From Allium sativum (lineage: Eukaryota > Streptophyta > Magnoliopsida > Asparagales > Amaryllidaceae): a stretch of DNA of 64,000 nt. Shown piece by piece: positions 35,443-46,097 of the stretch. How positions within the stretch are numbered: the first letter of the stretch is position 1; each line of letters starts with the position of its first letter. The translations under genes and the position numbers were made by a program. Below the pieces are notes generated by a model that saw only the letters and a list, made by a program, of their open reading frames with translations, searched no databases and had not been told where the DNA came from. The DNA lies in assembly GCA_030737875.1 (NCBI GenBank), contig CM060910.1:618835303-618899302 (forward strand). The letters run 5' to 3'.

Positions 35443-36286
35443 CTCTACTACTAAAAAAGTGGTCATATTCGACACTAGTTTTATGTGGCCATAGTTCAAA
35501 AATGCATTGCCATAAGCCATTTTCTCAAATAGCCAACACCAGAGGGGCATGGCATTCGCGGTCGTTGCCTTAGCCCTCTAAGGCAACGCTTTTTCCCATC
35601 TACTGCCACAGAAAGAAAGTGTTGCATTATAACCCTATTGCAACAGTATATGCAAGTAATGCAACAACATACATCGTTGCTTTAAGCAGAAGCCAGCCTG
35701 GCTTCCAGGTCATGGTAGTGGGGCCCACATGAACTTTCCACATCAGCTGCCAACGTGTTACATGCCATGCTAGCTCCCCATGTGTCACATGGCATGTCAG
35801 CTATCTACATGGCACCATATAAGCTATGGGCCCCACGTGTCGTACCATAGTGGAATTAATAATATTGCACTTAATGCAACACCACAACGCCATCTAATAC
35901 AACACCACAACACGATCTAATGCAACACCAGAAAAAATCAACTGCAATAGTAAAAAAAATCAACTGCAACAAAAAAAAAAATCAACTGTAACTGTAATAT
36001 AACCCTGTAATTACAAATTCTGCAGTACATATATACATTCTAAAACATTGTACCACATTCATACATATATACCAAAATATTCATACAATAAATCCTCCAA
36101 AACATTCATCACCATAATTAGACCAACCAATTATACATACCAAGTCACAAGTGTCATCACCAACACATACCACAAGTGCCATCACCAAAACATAACACAA
36201 GTGTCATCACGAACACAAACCACAAGTGCCATAAATTAAAAGTACAATTCAAATATATCATAAATGCTAACACATACCATCCAAAT
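35443..36286. repeat. Left subterminal region of the CACTA element
   Basis: Non-coding. It holds repeated TGCAACA/TGTTGCA motifs (about 35610-35990), a GC-richer block with CATGGCATG-type repeats (35755-35850), and direct repeats of about 27 bp containing CACAAGTGCCATCACC at 36147-36230. Such dense subterminal motifs are binding sites for TNPA-type proteins in the En/Spm family. That role is inferred here. Confidence 0.65.
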
Positions 36287-36289
36287 ACT

Positions 36290-38105
36290 TCATTCAGTTG
36301 TCGGGGTTGCAGGAGTACCAATGTCATCTTCATCACTTATTGTGGTGACACAAAAGTCCCCGACATCTAAATTAAGATCTGGATTGGCATCACCTAGCTT
36401 TTTTAACACCCATGACACATTCTCTTTCACTTTTCTGTTCACCCTTTCTTCCAAATCCGCCTCAAGCTCTTGCCTTATTTTTTTGGTCATCTCTTGTACA
36501 TAACTGTCTGAAGAACCTGGAGTTGTTGGAGACTTTTCATCCATTTTACCTTGCCTTCTTACAAGCCAGTTCCGTGTGTGGCTCGTCCCACTAGAGACAA
36601 GTGCATCTGCCTCAGCAATTTTTCTTGCATCCACCATTGCTTGAATCTTCGCCTACAAAATGAAAACCAGACAAGCATATAAACATGCAGCTAGCAGGAA
36701 TGAATTTATTAACAGAACTGGTTTTCTTTCATACTAACTATTTGTTCGATTTAAGAAGCAGGTCCAACAAACGTACAATGTGCCAATTATACTGACACAA
36801 TTATTGATTCATAATTGATCTTGGGTTAAATACTTTATATAAGCTACTCGATAAAATTTATTAACAGAAGTGGTTATCTTTAAAACATATAAATTAAAAT
36901 ATGCAAGTTTCAATTGCAATGTGGTCATCTTTCCCACTAACTATTAATTTGCTATTTCAGTATCTAATGTACTTACATATTTGGCCTTTAGTTCATCCGT
37001 ATTAGTCTTGTATGTTCTCCCCAGTTCTCGTTTACACGTTTCCAAATAGACCAAGGCAGCGGATGGGGTGGCTTTTTCGGGGTTCTTCTTTCTCTGTCAA
37101 GTATTAGGATTATCAAAAATAAAACATAATTTTTAACTTTCAATATTAATAATTTACAAATCTAGCTGCTTCCTATGAACATTGTGACAATGATATAAAA
37201 TATAATTCAATGATATAACAAGTTAAAATTATCATGTGGCCAATTCAACTCAATCACAAAAATAATAATAATAATAATAACTTAAGTTCTAAAAAACATT
37301 TATTATCTGTTCTTTGACCACTGCATGAGTTTTGGGACCCATGGTATGTGTCTCACTTAATGAATTACGATGCATAGAATTAGTCTCAGCTAGGGCCTGG
37401 AAATCCAAAAAAAAAAAAAAATAGCAACAACCAAGGATAATGCGAACTACTACAGAAAAGATTAGCACTAACAAGATAAGCGAACTAGTCATTTTGTCCA
37501 TCTGTTGCATGATTATTTAATTAGCATTATACAAATTAGTTTTTTTTTGTGGTCATATTAAAGTCGTACCTGAATTGCTTCATCCCCCCAGTATTCCAAG
37601 AGCATTTTAAAATCCTCCAACGGAATTGTACTGGGCCTATTCGCAAGCCTTTCCTCATAAGTTGAATATTTTTTATAATACCTTGCTTTCATACGAGTCT
37701 TGTATTGCCTCTAAGAGCCATTAAGCATGTTCAAGACCCACTTGTGTCCTTCTTCCGGAATGACATACCTAGCCTAAAATATATCAAACACAAAATTCAG
37801 GAAACAAACTAATTAATTAAAACCAAACATTTAGGAAGTCAGTTGAACTATGGTTTATGGTGATAGATTTTACCAGAGCATATTCCAACATTTGCCACTT
37901 TAACTGATCAGAAACAACATGCCAATTGATGTAAATAAGAGACACATTTTCCTTTGCTATTGTCGCAAGAAGATAGCTTAACTCCATAATATTATCAGAT
38001 ACTGGCTGACCATCCTCATTCAACTCAATGACTACTTTATCATTGGGGGTTCTAGCATGCACCTTAGTCATTTTTGACTTTCCTCTAGGTTTTTTTTGGA
38101 CCTTA
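36290..38105 (-). pseudogene. TNPA-like (Transposase_24/Ptta-En-Spm) gene, 3' exons
   Basis: Exons read on the - strand. About 37874-38105 has PRGKSKM then VVIELNEDGQPV and INWHVVSDQLKWQMLEYAL. About 37570-37773 has VIPEEGHKWVLNMLNGS, an in-frame TAG at 37711-37713 where the family has Trp, then RQYKTRMKARYYKKY and LANRPSTIPLEDFKMLLEYW. Further exons lie near 37300-37396 and 36978-37094. The last, about 36290-36652, ends in an acidic tail with VSWVLKKLGDANPDLNLD. The order and motifs match plant Ptta/En/Spm transposase-24 proteins. The upstream exons are at 50208-52015, beyond the gypsy insertion, which sits in the intron. Confidence 0.75.
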
Positions 38106-38170
38106 TACTATATATACCAGTTTCAAAAAAATGAAAAGAAAATTAATGTATGGCATTACAAAAACATAAT

Positions 38171-39349
38171 TGATCGACACTTTCTAAGTAAATATAAAAG
38201 CGCGAATTTTGAAATAAATACCACAAGCACACAGGTCGCGTAATATGCAGGTCGAATCACAGGGAGGTGTTTTAAATCTTATTATTTATCTATTCTTAGG
38301 CGAGTTAGACAAAATTAGAGATGTTTTTTAAATTAATGCTATTGAATTTACTATGGATCCGAATCTAATCGGATCAATATCAAATTCAACAACTGAAAAG
38401 AAAGGAACCAATTACTAGAAAAAGAAAATAACCAAAAATTAAAAGTAGGATTGCCGTTGAATCTAATCAAATGGTCAATCGCTAACATGCAATAATAGAA
38501 GAAAATAACAATATGTGTTATACCAAAACTAATTAAGTAGACACACAAATTGTCATGAAAGAAAAAGACAATCAACTAAAATGAAGAAAAACTTTGTTAT
38601 TCATAAACGGGAATATAGAATAATGGCAACCAAAAAATAAAAATGGATCCTTTTTACAATGACACAAGGGTCTTTTTATACAGGATGAAACCTTCATCTT
38701 ACTATGTGAATATAGGGCCCACAAAATAAATATATGAAAACATTCTTTCCAAAGATGAATGAGTATTCCTTCCATTGTGCTTGATTGAAGAATTCTCATC
38801 AAAACCTTTCCTTTTTGATGAATGACACGGTCAATGGGAAGATAAGGATAAGCTTGATTGAAGATGTGTAATAAAAACGTTACCTTTTTTTTGCATGGCA
38901 ATCAAATGTGATTGATTGGATTTGAATTCTTGAGAGAATTACGCCAATTTTCAAAAATCCTTATTAAGTGCATATTATATATATACAGATGCAATAAATA
39001 TGACTATATATATAATATATCACTTAATTCATTTATTCTTCAAAACACATGAGGCAGGGTGTGAAGCATTCGTGTTCTTTCTCCATAAAAATAGCACTTG
39101 CCAAGGATCGAACTCAGGCCACTCTGTACACACTTCAATGCCTTTACCATTGAGCTACAGTTTCTTTTGCAATTGAACTAGCTTTGATACGGGGAAGTAG
39201 CTTTTTCTTTGTAGTTGGCCTTTAATTTAAATGGATGAGACATCAATTGACAACCTGTAAAAACACAATAAAATACCCAAAGTATCATTTATTTATTTAC
39301 AAAAGATAAAATATAAGAGTATAAAATAAACACATTTTTATGTTAATCA
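38171..39349 (-). repeat. 3' LTR of the Athila-type element
   Basis: 1,179 bp and co-linear with 48908-50131. Both LTRs contain the same 109-codon frame (here 38572-38901), with no recognised domain, and a tRNA-like sequence. Confidence 0.94.
39094..39164 (-). other. tRNA-like sequence in the 3' LTR
   Basis: On the - strand TAGCTCAATGGTAAAGG resembles an internal A box and GAGTTCGATCC a B box. The T arm CTGAGTTCGATCCTTGG can pair. The acceptor arms pair poorly, so this is a tRNA-derived relic and not a functional tRNA gene. Confidence 0.6.
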
Positions 39350-40668
39350 AATACCCCCACACTTATCTTTTACTCGTCCTCGAGTAATAAAAAAATGAAA
39401 AGCTAAACTAGATAGGTCACACTTTCGTAGGAAACACGATTGCATTGAGCAATGCAACAAGCCGTTAAACCTGTAGGTGTCCCTAGTAGGACGAGTGGTG
39501 TCTCGTTAGGGTTTTCAGCGGGTACTACCCACAAAATCCAAATGAAGTATGTTGTGGTTCTAATGCAACTACATGAATGCAACTACATGAATGCAACAAA
39601 TATATACAAATGAAAAAAAAATTTGAAAACACGATTTGTTTTAGAATGGTACAACAAATTAAGTTAACAATTTCTAGTTAGTTGATTTTATTTTAGATTC
39701 CTCAATTTGTCACAAATTTTCAATATAATTCAAGTTTTCAAATGTTAAATTCCAGTTTGGCCAGTTGGTTCGGTCGATAACATAGTGCAGCAATGAAATA
39801 AATTCTTAGTTTTCTTGTCACAGTTTGTAAAGTGGTATTCTAATTCCCTTGTGTATGGCTAGTCAAATCAATAAGGTCAAGAAATGTTTGAGCATCATCG
39901 CTTATTCTCTATCTCTGTAAAAGTTAAAATTTATGATTAATTACATACACCTAACTTAAAAGACCAAGGTATACCACCCATACACTGCCTTGCGGACTGA
40001 CGAAGAGTTGGGACAGAGCTTGGCGGATTGTGCAGGCCGATGCTGACTTTGTCAACAACATGTCGGTAATCCTTAGGTGTCCAATCTCATAAAATGAGAC
40101 CAAGATATTCTGACGCTAACTTTGTCAACAACATGTCAGACAGAGCTTGGCGGGTTTGCACACCCACGCTAGATATACAAGCAATGTTGGATACCTTTGG
40201 ATTGATATTATTATTATATTGAAAATATAAGAACAAGAGAGAGTTACGCGAATTCAACTTAACACAACTTAGTTTTAAAGATTCGAAAAGCCAATATAAG
40301 TATTTTAAGTCCTCCACTTATTTAAAAAAAGACTACAATATAGAATAAACTTCATGGCCATCACCTAAGAATCTCCCTATGTACCGGTTACACTATTATC
40401 CCTCAAAATTAAACTTTTCATTATATTTCTTATTCGATCTAAGCCGAGAGAACAAAAAACTATCAACTGACTAAAAATTGTAAACTTATTTCGCCGTATC
40501 ACTCTAAAATGAGTCGTGTGTGTGTATGTTTTTTTGTTTTGATGATGTAATACAGACTTGACTCCCCCACACTAGATTGAGACAGTGTCCCAACTGTCTA
40601 AGGTATGCAGACCAAAATGAAAGGGAAAAAATGGAAAATAAAAGAAAAAGAACGTGTACCACCTGATT
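39350..40668 (-). other. Athila-type 3' non-coding region with polypurine tracts
   Basis: Between integrase and the 3' LTR there is no recognisable envelope-like gene. A polypurine tract directly flanks the LTR (39350-39365). A second similar tract, CTAGTGTGGGGGAGTC on the - strand, lies at about 40562-40577, shortly after the integrase end. Around 39990-40180 there are two copies of a TTTGTCAACAACATGTC-containing repeat. Confidence 0.7.
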
Positions 40669-41984
40669 TCATGGTGGATGATCAGGCTCATGATGATTGA
40701 TAAGGTCATCGTCTTCGTATTGCTCGAATTCCAAAAATGGTTTCAGTCGTTGACTGTTTACTTTGAAGACTTTTCCATCCTTAGGATTTTCAATTTCAAC
40801 TGCTCCAAGAGGATATACTATTTTCACAACATAAGGTCTAGTCCATCGAGATCTAAGTTTTCCTAGAAACAAATTAAGTCTAGAGTCGTACAAAAGAACT
40901 TTTTGACCTACATTGAATTTCTTACGAAGTATGTTCTTGTCGTGTTGGGCCTTGGTTCTTTCTTTATAGATTTTTGCGTTTTCATATGCTTCATTTCTTA
41001 TTTCCTCTAATTCTAAAATCTGTAACTTCCTATGTGAACGGGCTTTTTCTAAGTCAACATTCAAAAATTTTATAGCCCAAAGAGCACGATGCTCCAATTC
41101 AAGAGGTAAGTGACAGGCCTTTCCAAAGACTAATCGATATGGTGACTTCCCTAGATTGGTCTTGTAAGCAGTGCGAAATGCCCAAAGTGCATCAACCAGT
41201 TTTATGGACCAATCTTTTCTGTTGGAATTCATGGTTTTCATAAGAATTTGTTTGATTTGTCTATTGGAAACTTCTACTTGCCCACTAGTTTGTGGATGGT
41301 AAGGGGTAGACAGCTTGTGTGTGATTGAGTACTTCTTGAGTAAAGATTCAAAAGCACGATTACAGAAGTGAATGCCATTATCGCTAATGATCGCTCGAGG
41401 TGTGCCAAAGCGTGAAAAGATGTTTTCTTTGAGGAATTTGATAACAACCTTGTTATCGTTGGTTTTGGTTGGGATGGCTTCAACCCATTTTGAGACATAG
41501 TCTACCGCAAGCAAGATGTATAGATTCCCAAATGAGATAGGGAATGGTCCCATGAAATCGATGCCCCAAACATCAAATAATTCAATTACTAAAATAGGGT
41601 TGAGAGGCATCATGTTTCGTTTAGTTATTCGACCCGTTCTTTGACATCGACTGCATCTATAGCAAAATTCGAAAGCGTCACGGAAGAGAGTGAGCCAATA
41701 AAAACCGCTTTGCAATACTTCTGCAGCAGTTTTTCTTGCTCCAAAATGACCGCCACAAGCATAGTCATGTGAGAAAGAGAGAATACTTTGGTGTTCATGA
41801 TCGGACACACACACCTACGAATGATTTGGTCGAGGCAATATTTGAAAAGATATGGATCATCCCAATAGAAGTTTCGAACTTTAGAGAGAAATTTGTGTAT
41901 GTCTTGTTTCGACCATTCAGCGGGTGTTTGCTTTGTGACAAGATAGTCCACAATGTCAGCGTACCAAGGGGTGTTAGAGATCAA
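40669..41984 (-). pseudogene. Athila-type integrase
   Basis: The 381-codon frame 40669-41814 carries the H2C2 zinc finger ([13 protein letters not shown] ... [11 protein letters not shown]) and the catalytic core: first Asp in GIDFMGPF, second in ISDNGIHF, Glu in SGQVEVSNR. It also has the downstream conserved [18 protein letters not shown] and a GPY/F-like stretch ([19 protein letters not shown]). The preceding segment (41815-41984, with PWYADIVDYL) is in another phase, so there is one frameshift near 41.8 kb. It would insert cDNA if intact. Confidence 0.92.
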
Positions 41985-42005
41985 AAGAATTTGTTCGTCA
42001 GGATA

Positions 42006-43499
42006 TTAGTCATTGATTTGTGTGTCATCAACATTTTCGTGCACAATTCGAGAGAGATGATCCGCTACAACATTCTCAGAACCCTTTTTATCTCGTATTT
42101 CTATATCGAATTCTTGAATAAGAAGAATCCAATTAATCAAGCGGGTCTTGGCATCCTTTTTAGAAAGCAAATATCGTAACGCAGCATGGTCAGTGTAAAC
42201 TATGACTTTGGATCCTATGAGATATGGTCTGAATTCCTCAAGAGAGAAAACAACTGCCAAAAATTCCTTTTTAGTAGTTAAGTAATTCAATTGGGCCTCG
42301 TTTAATGTTTTGCTAGCATAATAAATGACTCGAGGGAGTTTATCGATTCGCTGACCCAAGATGGATCCAATTGCAAAATCAGAAGCATCACACATTAGTT
42401 CGAAGGGTTGAGTCCAATCAGGGGGTTGAATGATAGGAGTTGTGGTCAAGATTGACTTAAGAGTTTCGGAAGATGTTTGGCAATCATTGGAAAATTCAAA
42501 CTTGACGTCTTTGGTAAGTAAGTTCGAGAGAGGTTTTGAAATTTTCGAGAAGTCCTTAATGAATCTTCTATAGAATCCCGCATGGCCAAGAAATGAATGA
42601 ACATCCTTAACAGACTTAGAAGGAGGTAGATTAACATTCAAATCGATTTTGGATTTATCGACTTCAAGGCCATCTTTTGAGACGACATGACCTAGAACTA
42701 TCCCTCTTTTTACCATGAAGTGACATTTTTCCCAATTAAGCACGAGGGATTTCTCCTTACAACGTTTTAGGACGAGTTCTAAACGAGTGAGACATTGGGA
42801 AAAAGATGATCCATAGATTGAGAAATCATCCATAAATATTTCGAAGAATTCTTCCACCATGTCAGAAAAGATACTCATCATACACCTTTGGAAAGTCGCG
42901 GGGGCATTACAAAGACCAAAAGGCATGTGACGATAAGCAAAGGTTCCAAAGGGACAAGTAAAGGTGGTCTTGTGTTGATCTTCCAAAGCAACAGGAATTT
43001 GGTTATAGCCAGAGTATCCATCGAGAAAATAATAATACTCATGTCCCGCTAAGCGTTTGATCATTTGGTCAATAAAAGGCAAGGGGAAATGGTCTTTTCG
43101 TGTGGCTGAGTTGAGCTTTCGATGGTCAATACACACACGCCATTTTGTTTTGATTTTTGTTGGGATGAGATCATTACTTTCATCTTTGATCACTGTGACT
43201 CCGGACTTCTTTGGTACAACTTGTACCGGATTCACCCAAGTACCATTAAAGATGGGATAGATGATGTTATTGTCTAGACATTTTATTATCTCTTCCTTGA
43301 CCACTTCTCTCATGTTTGGGTTTAATCGCCTTTGAGTCTCACGTGTAGGTTTAGCCTCATCAACTAAATGTATGCGATGTTCTACAATTGATGGGCTAAT
43401 TCCTTTTATATCGCTAATTTTCCACCCCAATGCGTCTTTATTTTCCCGTAAAATTTCCAAAAGTTTTTCTTCTTGGTCCTCGGTAAGATCAGAGGACAA
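42006..43499 (-). pseudogene. Athila-type reverse transcriptase and RNase H
   Basis: 497 codons. The N-terminal part has [14 protein letters not shown] and [15 protein letters not shown], typical of Athila/Tat. RT motifs are [42 protein letters not shown] and the catalytic FMDDF at about residue 222. The RNase H domain (about 340-470) has [13 protein letters not shown] and [12 protein letters not shown], then VVADHLSR. It is in the same phase as the protease frame upstream (separated by one TAA at 43515-43517) and the segment downstream (one TAA at 42006-42008). Confidence 0.94.
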
Positions 43500-43514
43500 G
43501 ATTACGGGAAAAGT

Positions 43515-44900
43515 TTATGATGGGTCCAAGTATGCATACTTAAGGTCTTGTGGCAATGGTTTGAGGTCCAACTTGGGATGTTCGTGTGTGTTCACGTTGG
43601 TCAACATTCTTTGGTCAGATTCAGATGAAGAAGGTTTGGAGTCAAGAAATTCATTTAGTTCAGAAACGTATTCGAGCTCATCGAAGTCGGAGTTGAAATG
43701 GTCAAGACACATTTTCAAGGTTTTAGAAGTATCAATAAACAATTCATCAACGGTGGTTTGAATCATGTCAATTTCATTGATCTCAAAATCCCTAGGTTGT
43801 TTCTTGAGATTAAATATGTTCAGCTCAATGGTTAGATGCCCGAAGGAAAGTCGAAGTTGACCGTTCCTATAATTAATGATAGCATTTGAGGTTGCTAAGA
43901 AGGGGCGTCCTAATATCAACGGAATTTGAACATTGGGATTTGAGACAGGCTCGGTTTCTAGAACTATGAAATCGACAGCGAAGTAAAACTGTTCGATCTG
44001 TATTAAGACGTCTTCGATTATTCCCAATGGCTTTTTGATAGATCGGTCAGCTAGCTGAAGAGTGATGTTTGTTGGTTTAATATCCCCTAATCCAAGTTGA
44101 CGATAAATAGTATAAGGAAGAAGATTAACACTAGCACCAAGATCAAGTAGGGCATGAGAGATGTGAATGTTTCCTATTTTGCAGTCAATTGTAGGGCAGC
44201 CAGTGTCTTTGTACTTGACTGGGAGAAGATTCAAAAGAATAGAGCTTGTATTCGCAGTCAGAAAGGCGGTTTTTGGGACGTTAGTTGCACGTTTTTGTGT
44301 ACACAATTCCTTAAGACATTTAATATATTGAGGGATTTGTTCAATGGTGTCTAAAAGAGGAATGTTCACACGAACTTGCTTGAAAATTTCCAAAATTTTA
44401 TCGAAATTTGCCGCTTTCTTCTTATTATTGAGTCTATGGAGAAATGGAGCTATGGGGTTTTCGACTCTATGATCAGTTTCATCATTCGACGAAGAAGATT
44501 TAGCCATGGAAGAATAAGGTGGTAAGGGTGTAGAAGATGAAATATTGGTATTGCCAACATCGATTTCAGAAGGTGAGTCGGGTTTGCCGACACTAGGAGA
44601 AGAACTATTGGGATTGCCAACATTTAAGGAAGATGGAGGTTTAGAAGAACTGGCATTTGTCGCCATTAAGTGATCATCAAGCTTTTGTATTTGGTTTGAG
44701 TTCGAAGGTTTGTCAAGGTTGCCAACATTATTATCAATCCCCTTTTCAGTTCGTAGGGTTGTAACAACATTGACCGGATTATGCTTTTCGTCCTCACAAG
44801 AATTTACAGTACGAGAGTTATCTTTTGGATTCACCTCGGGTTGATTAGGCAACTTTCCTTTCTCATTACTTTTCATTAGTTCCTTCATCGTATTCATCAT
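43515..44900 (-). pseudogene. Athila-type gag C-terminus and aspartic protease
   Basis: 461 codons. A low-complexity Asn/Ser/Pro-rich part (residues 1-150) is followed by a retropepsin-like domain with ALLDLGASVNLLPYTIYR at about residues 250-267. The usual catalytic D-[TS/L]-G-A pattern is present as DLGA. LILGRPFLATSNA lies further on. It terminates at a single TAA directly in phase with the RT frame. Confidence 0.88.
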
Positions 44901-44938
44901 TTGTTCGAGTTTAACATCTCTATTATTTATTTGTTTTT

Positions 44939-46082
44939 CTAATCGAACAATATCTTGTGACGGTTGAGAAGATTGAGAGGATTGGTTTGATGATTGAAAG
45001 TTAGGGTGCCTATAAGGTTGTTTGGATTGAGGGGTAGATTGAGAGGCTTGAGAATTGGGAGATGGAGCTTGGTAGTTCGGATTTGGAATAAAGGGTTGCT
45101 GTGAGATGGGTTTGCAAAATTATTAGGATTTGACCATGAAAAATTTGGATGGTTCCTCCAACTAGGGTTGTACGTGGATGAGTAAGGATTATTTTGAGCT
45201 ATAACATTAGCTTGGTCTTGAGAGTAATAATGACGTAGCCCTTCTCCGGCTTGAGGAGTTTGATTTTCTAAGGAAATTTGACTTGGGTCCACGACATACA
45301 CTCCCCTAGTAGAAGTACGAGTGGGAACACGAGTTGACTCCCATTGCATGCCCTTTTCAGAATAATCTTCTAAAAATTTCCAAGCTTCATCGGCCGTTTT
45401 AGACATAAAGTCTCCTCCACACATTGATTCTAGTTGGGTTCTAGTCTGATAGTTTAGCCCTTCATATGCAATTTGACATAAGTGATCTTTGGGAAATGCA
45501 TGATGAGGACAACTATATAATAGTTGGTTGAATCTCTCAAAGTATTTTGAAAAAGTTTCCCCCTCATTTTGACAAAATTGATTTATCTCGGTTCGGATTT
45601 TTAGAGTTTTATGGAAAGGGAAAAACTTTTTCAAGAATACAGTGACAAATTCATCCCAACTTCTTATGGAATGTTTTGAAGAGAATTTAGCCATCTTTTA
45701 GCTCTTTCAAGTAATGCAAATGGAATTAGCATTAGCTTGATCGATTCGTTAGATAATTGTTGCATTTTTGTTGTGGACGCATACAATTCAAATTCACTTA
45801 GAAATTCATAAGCATTTTCAGAACCAGTAAATTTTGGTACCCCTTGAATAAAAGAATGTTTAAGCTCAAAATTGTTTCCTTCAGCTGGTGGGAATACGAT
45901 GACAGAGGGTTGAACGGTCCTAGTTGGGCAACATCGATCACGAATAGATAAGGGTCTATCCATTCCATTTTGAGAATATCCAAGTTTTGATTTGTTTGAT
46001 TTTGATCCATCTCGTTTTGAAAGTTTTGGTTTACTTGAGAAACTCTAGGAGAATTGTGTTGGCTCACACTTTTTTCACTCAT
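44939..46082 (-). pseudogene. Athila-type gag, frameshifted
   Basis: The probable start MSEKSVSQ is at 46082; an ATG five codons upstream is also in frame. The gag domain is split over three phases: 45798-46082, 45664-45963 (FIQGVPKFTGSENAYEFLSE, LERAKRWLNSLQ) and 44939-45694 (SWDEFVTVFLKKFFPF, FSKYFERFNQLLYSCPHH, QIAYEGLNYQTR). These are conserved Athila/Tat capsid motifs. There is a further shift near 45.1 kb before the spacer into the protease frame. Confidence 0.9.
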
Positions 46083-46097
46083 TGATGTTAAATGCAA

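Noticed and set aside
38572..38901. 109-codon frame conserved in both Athila LTRs (also 49324-49653)
   Set aside because: LTR pairs are expected to share any frame after insertion. No homology is recognised, so conservation between the two copies is not evidence of coding.
39094..39164. Functional tRNA gene
   Set aside because: The acceptor stem pairs poorly and the anticodon arm is unclear. Kept only as a tRNA-like sequence.
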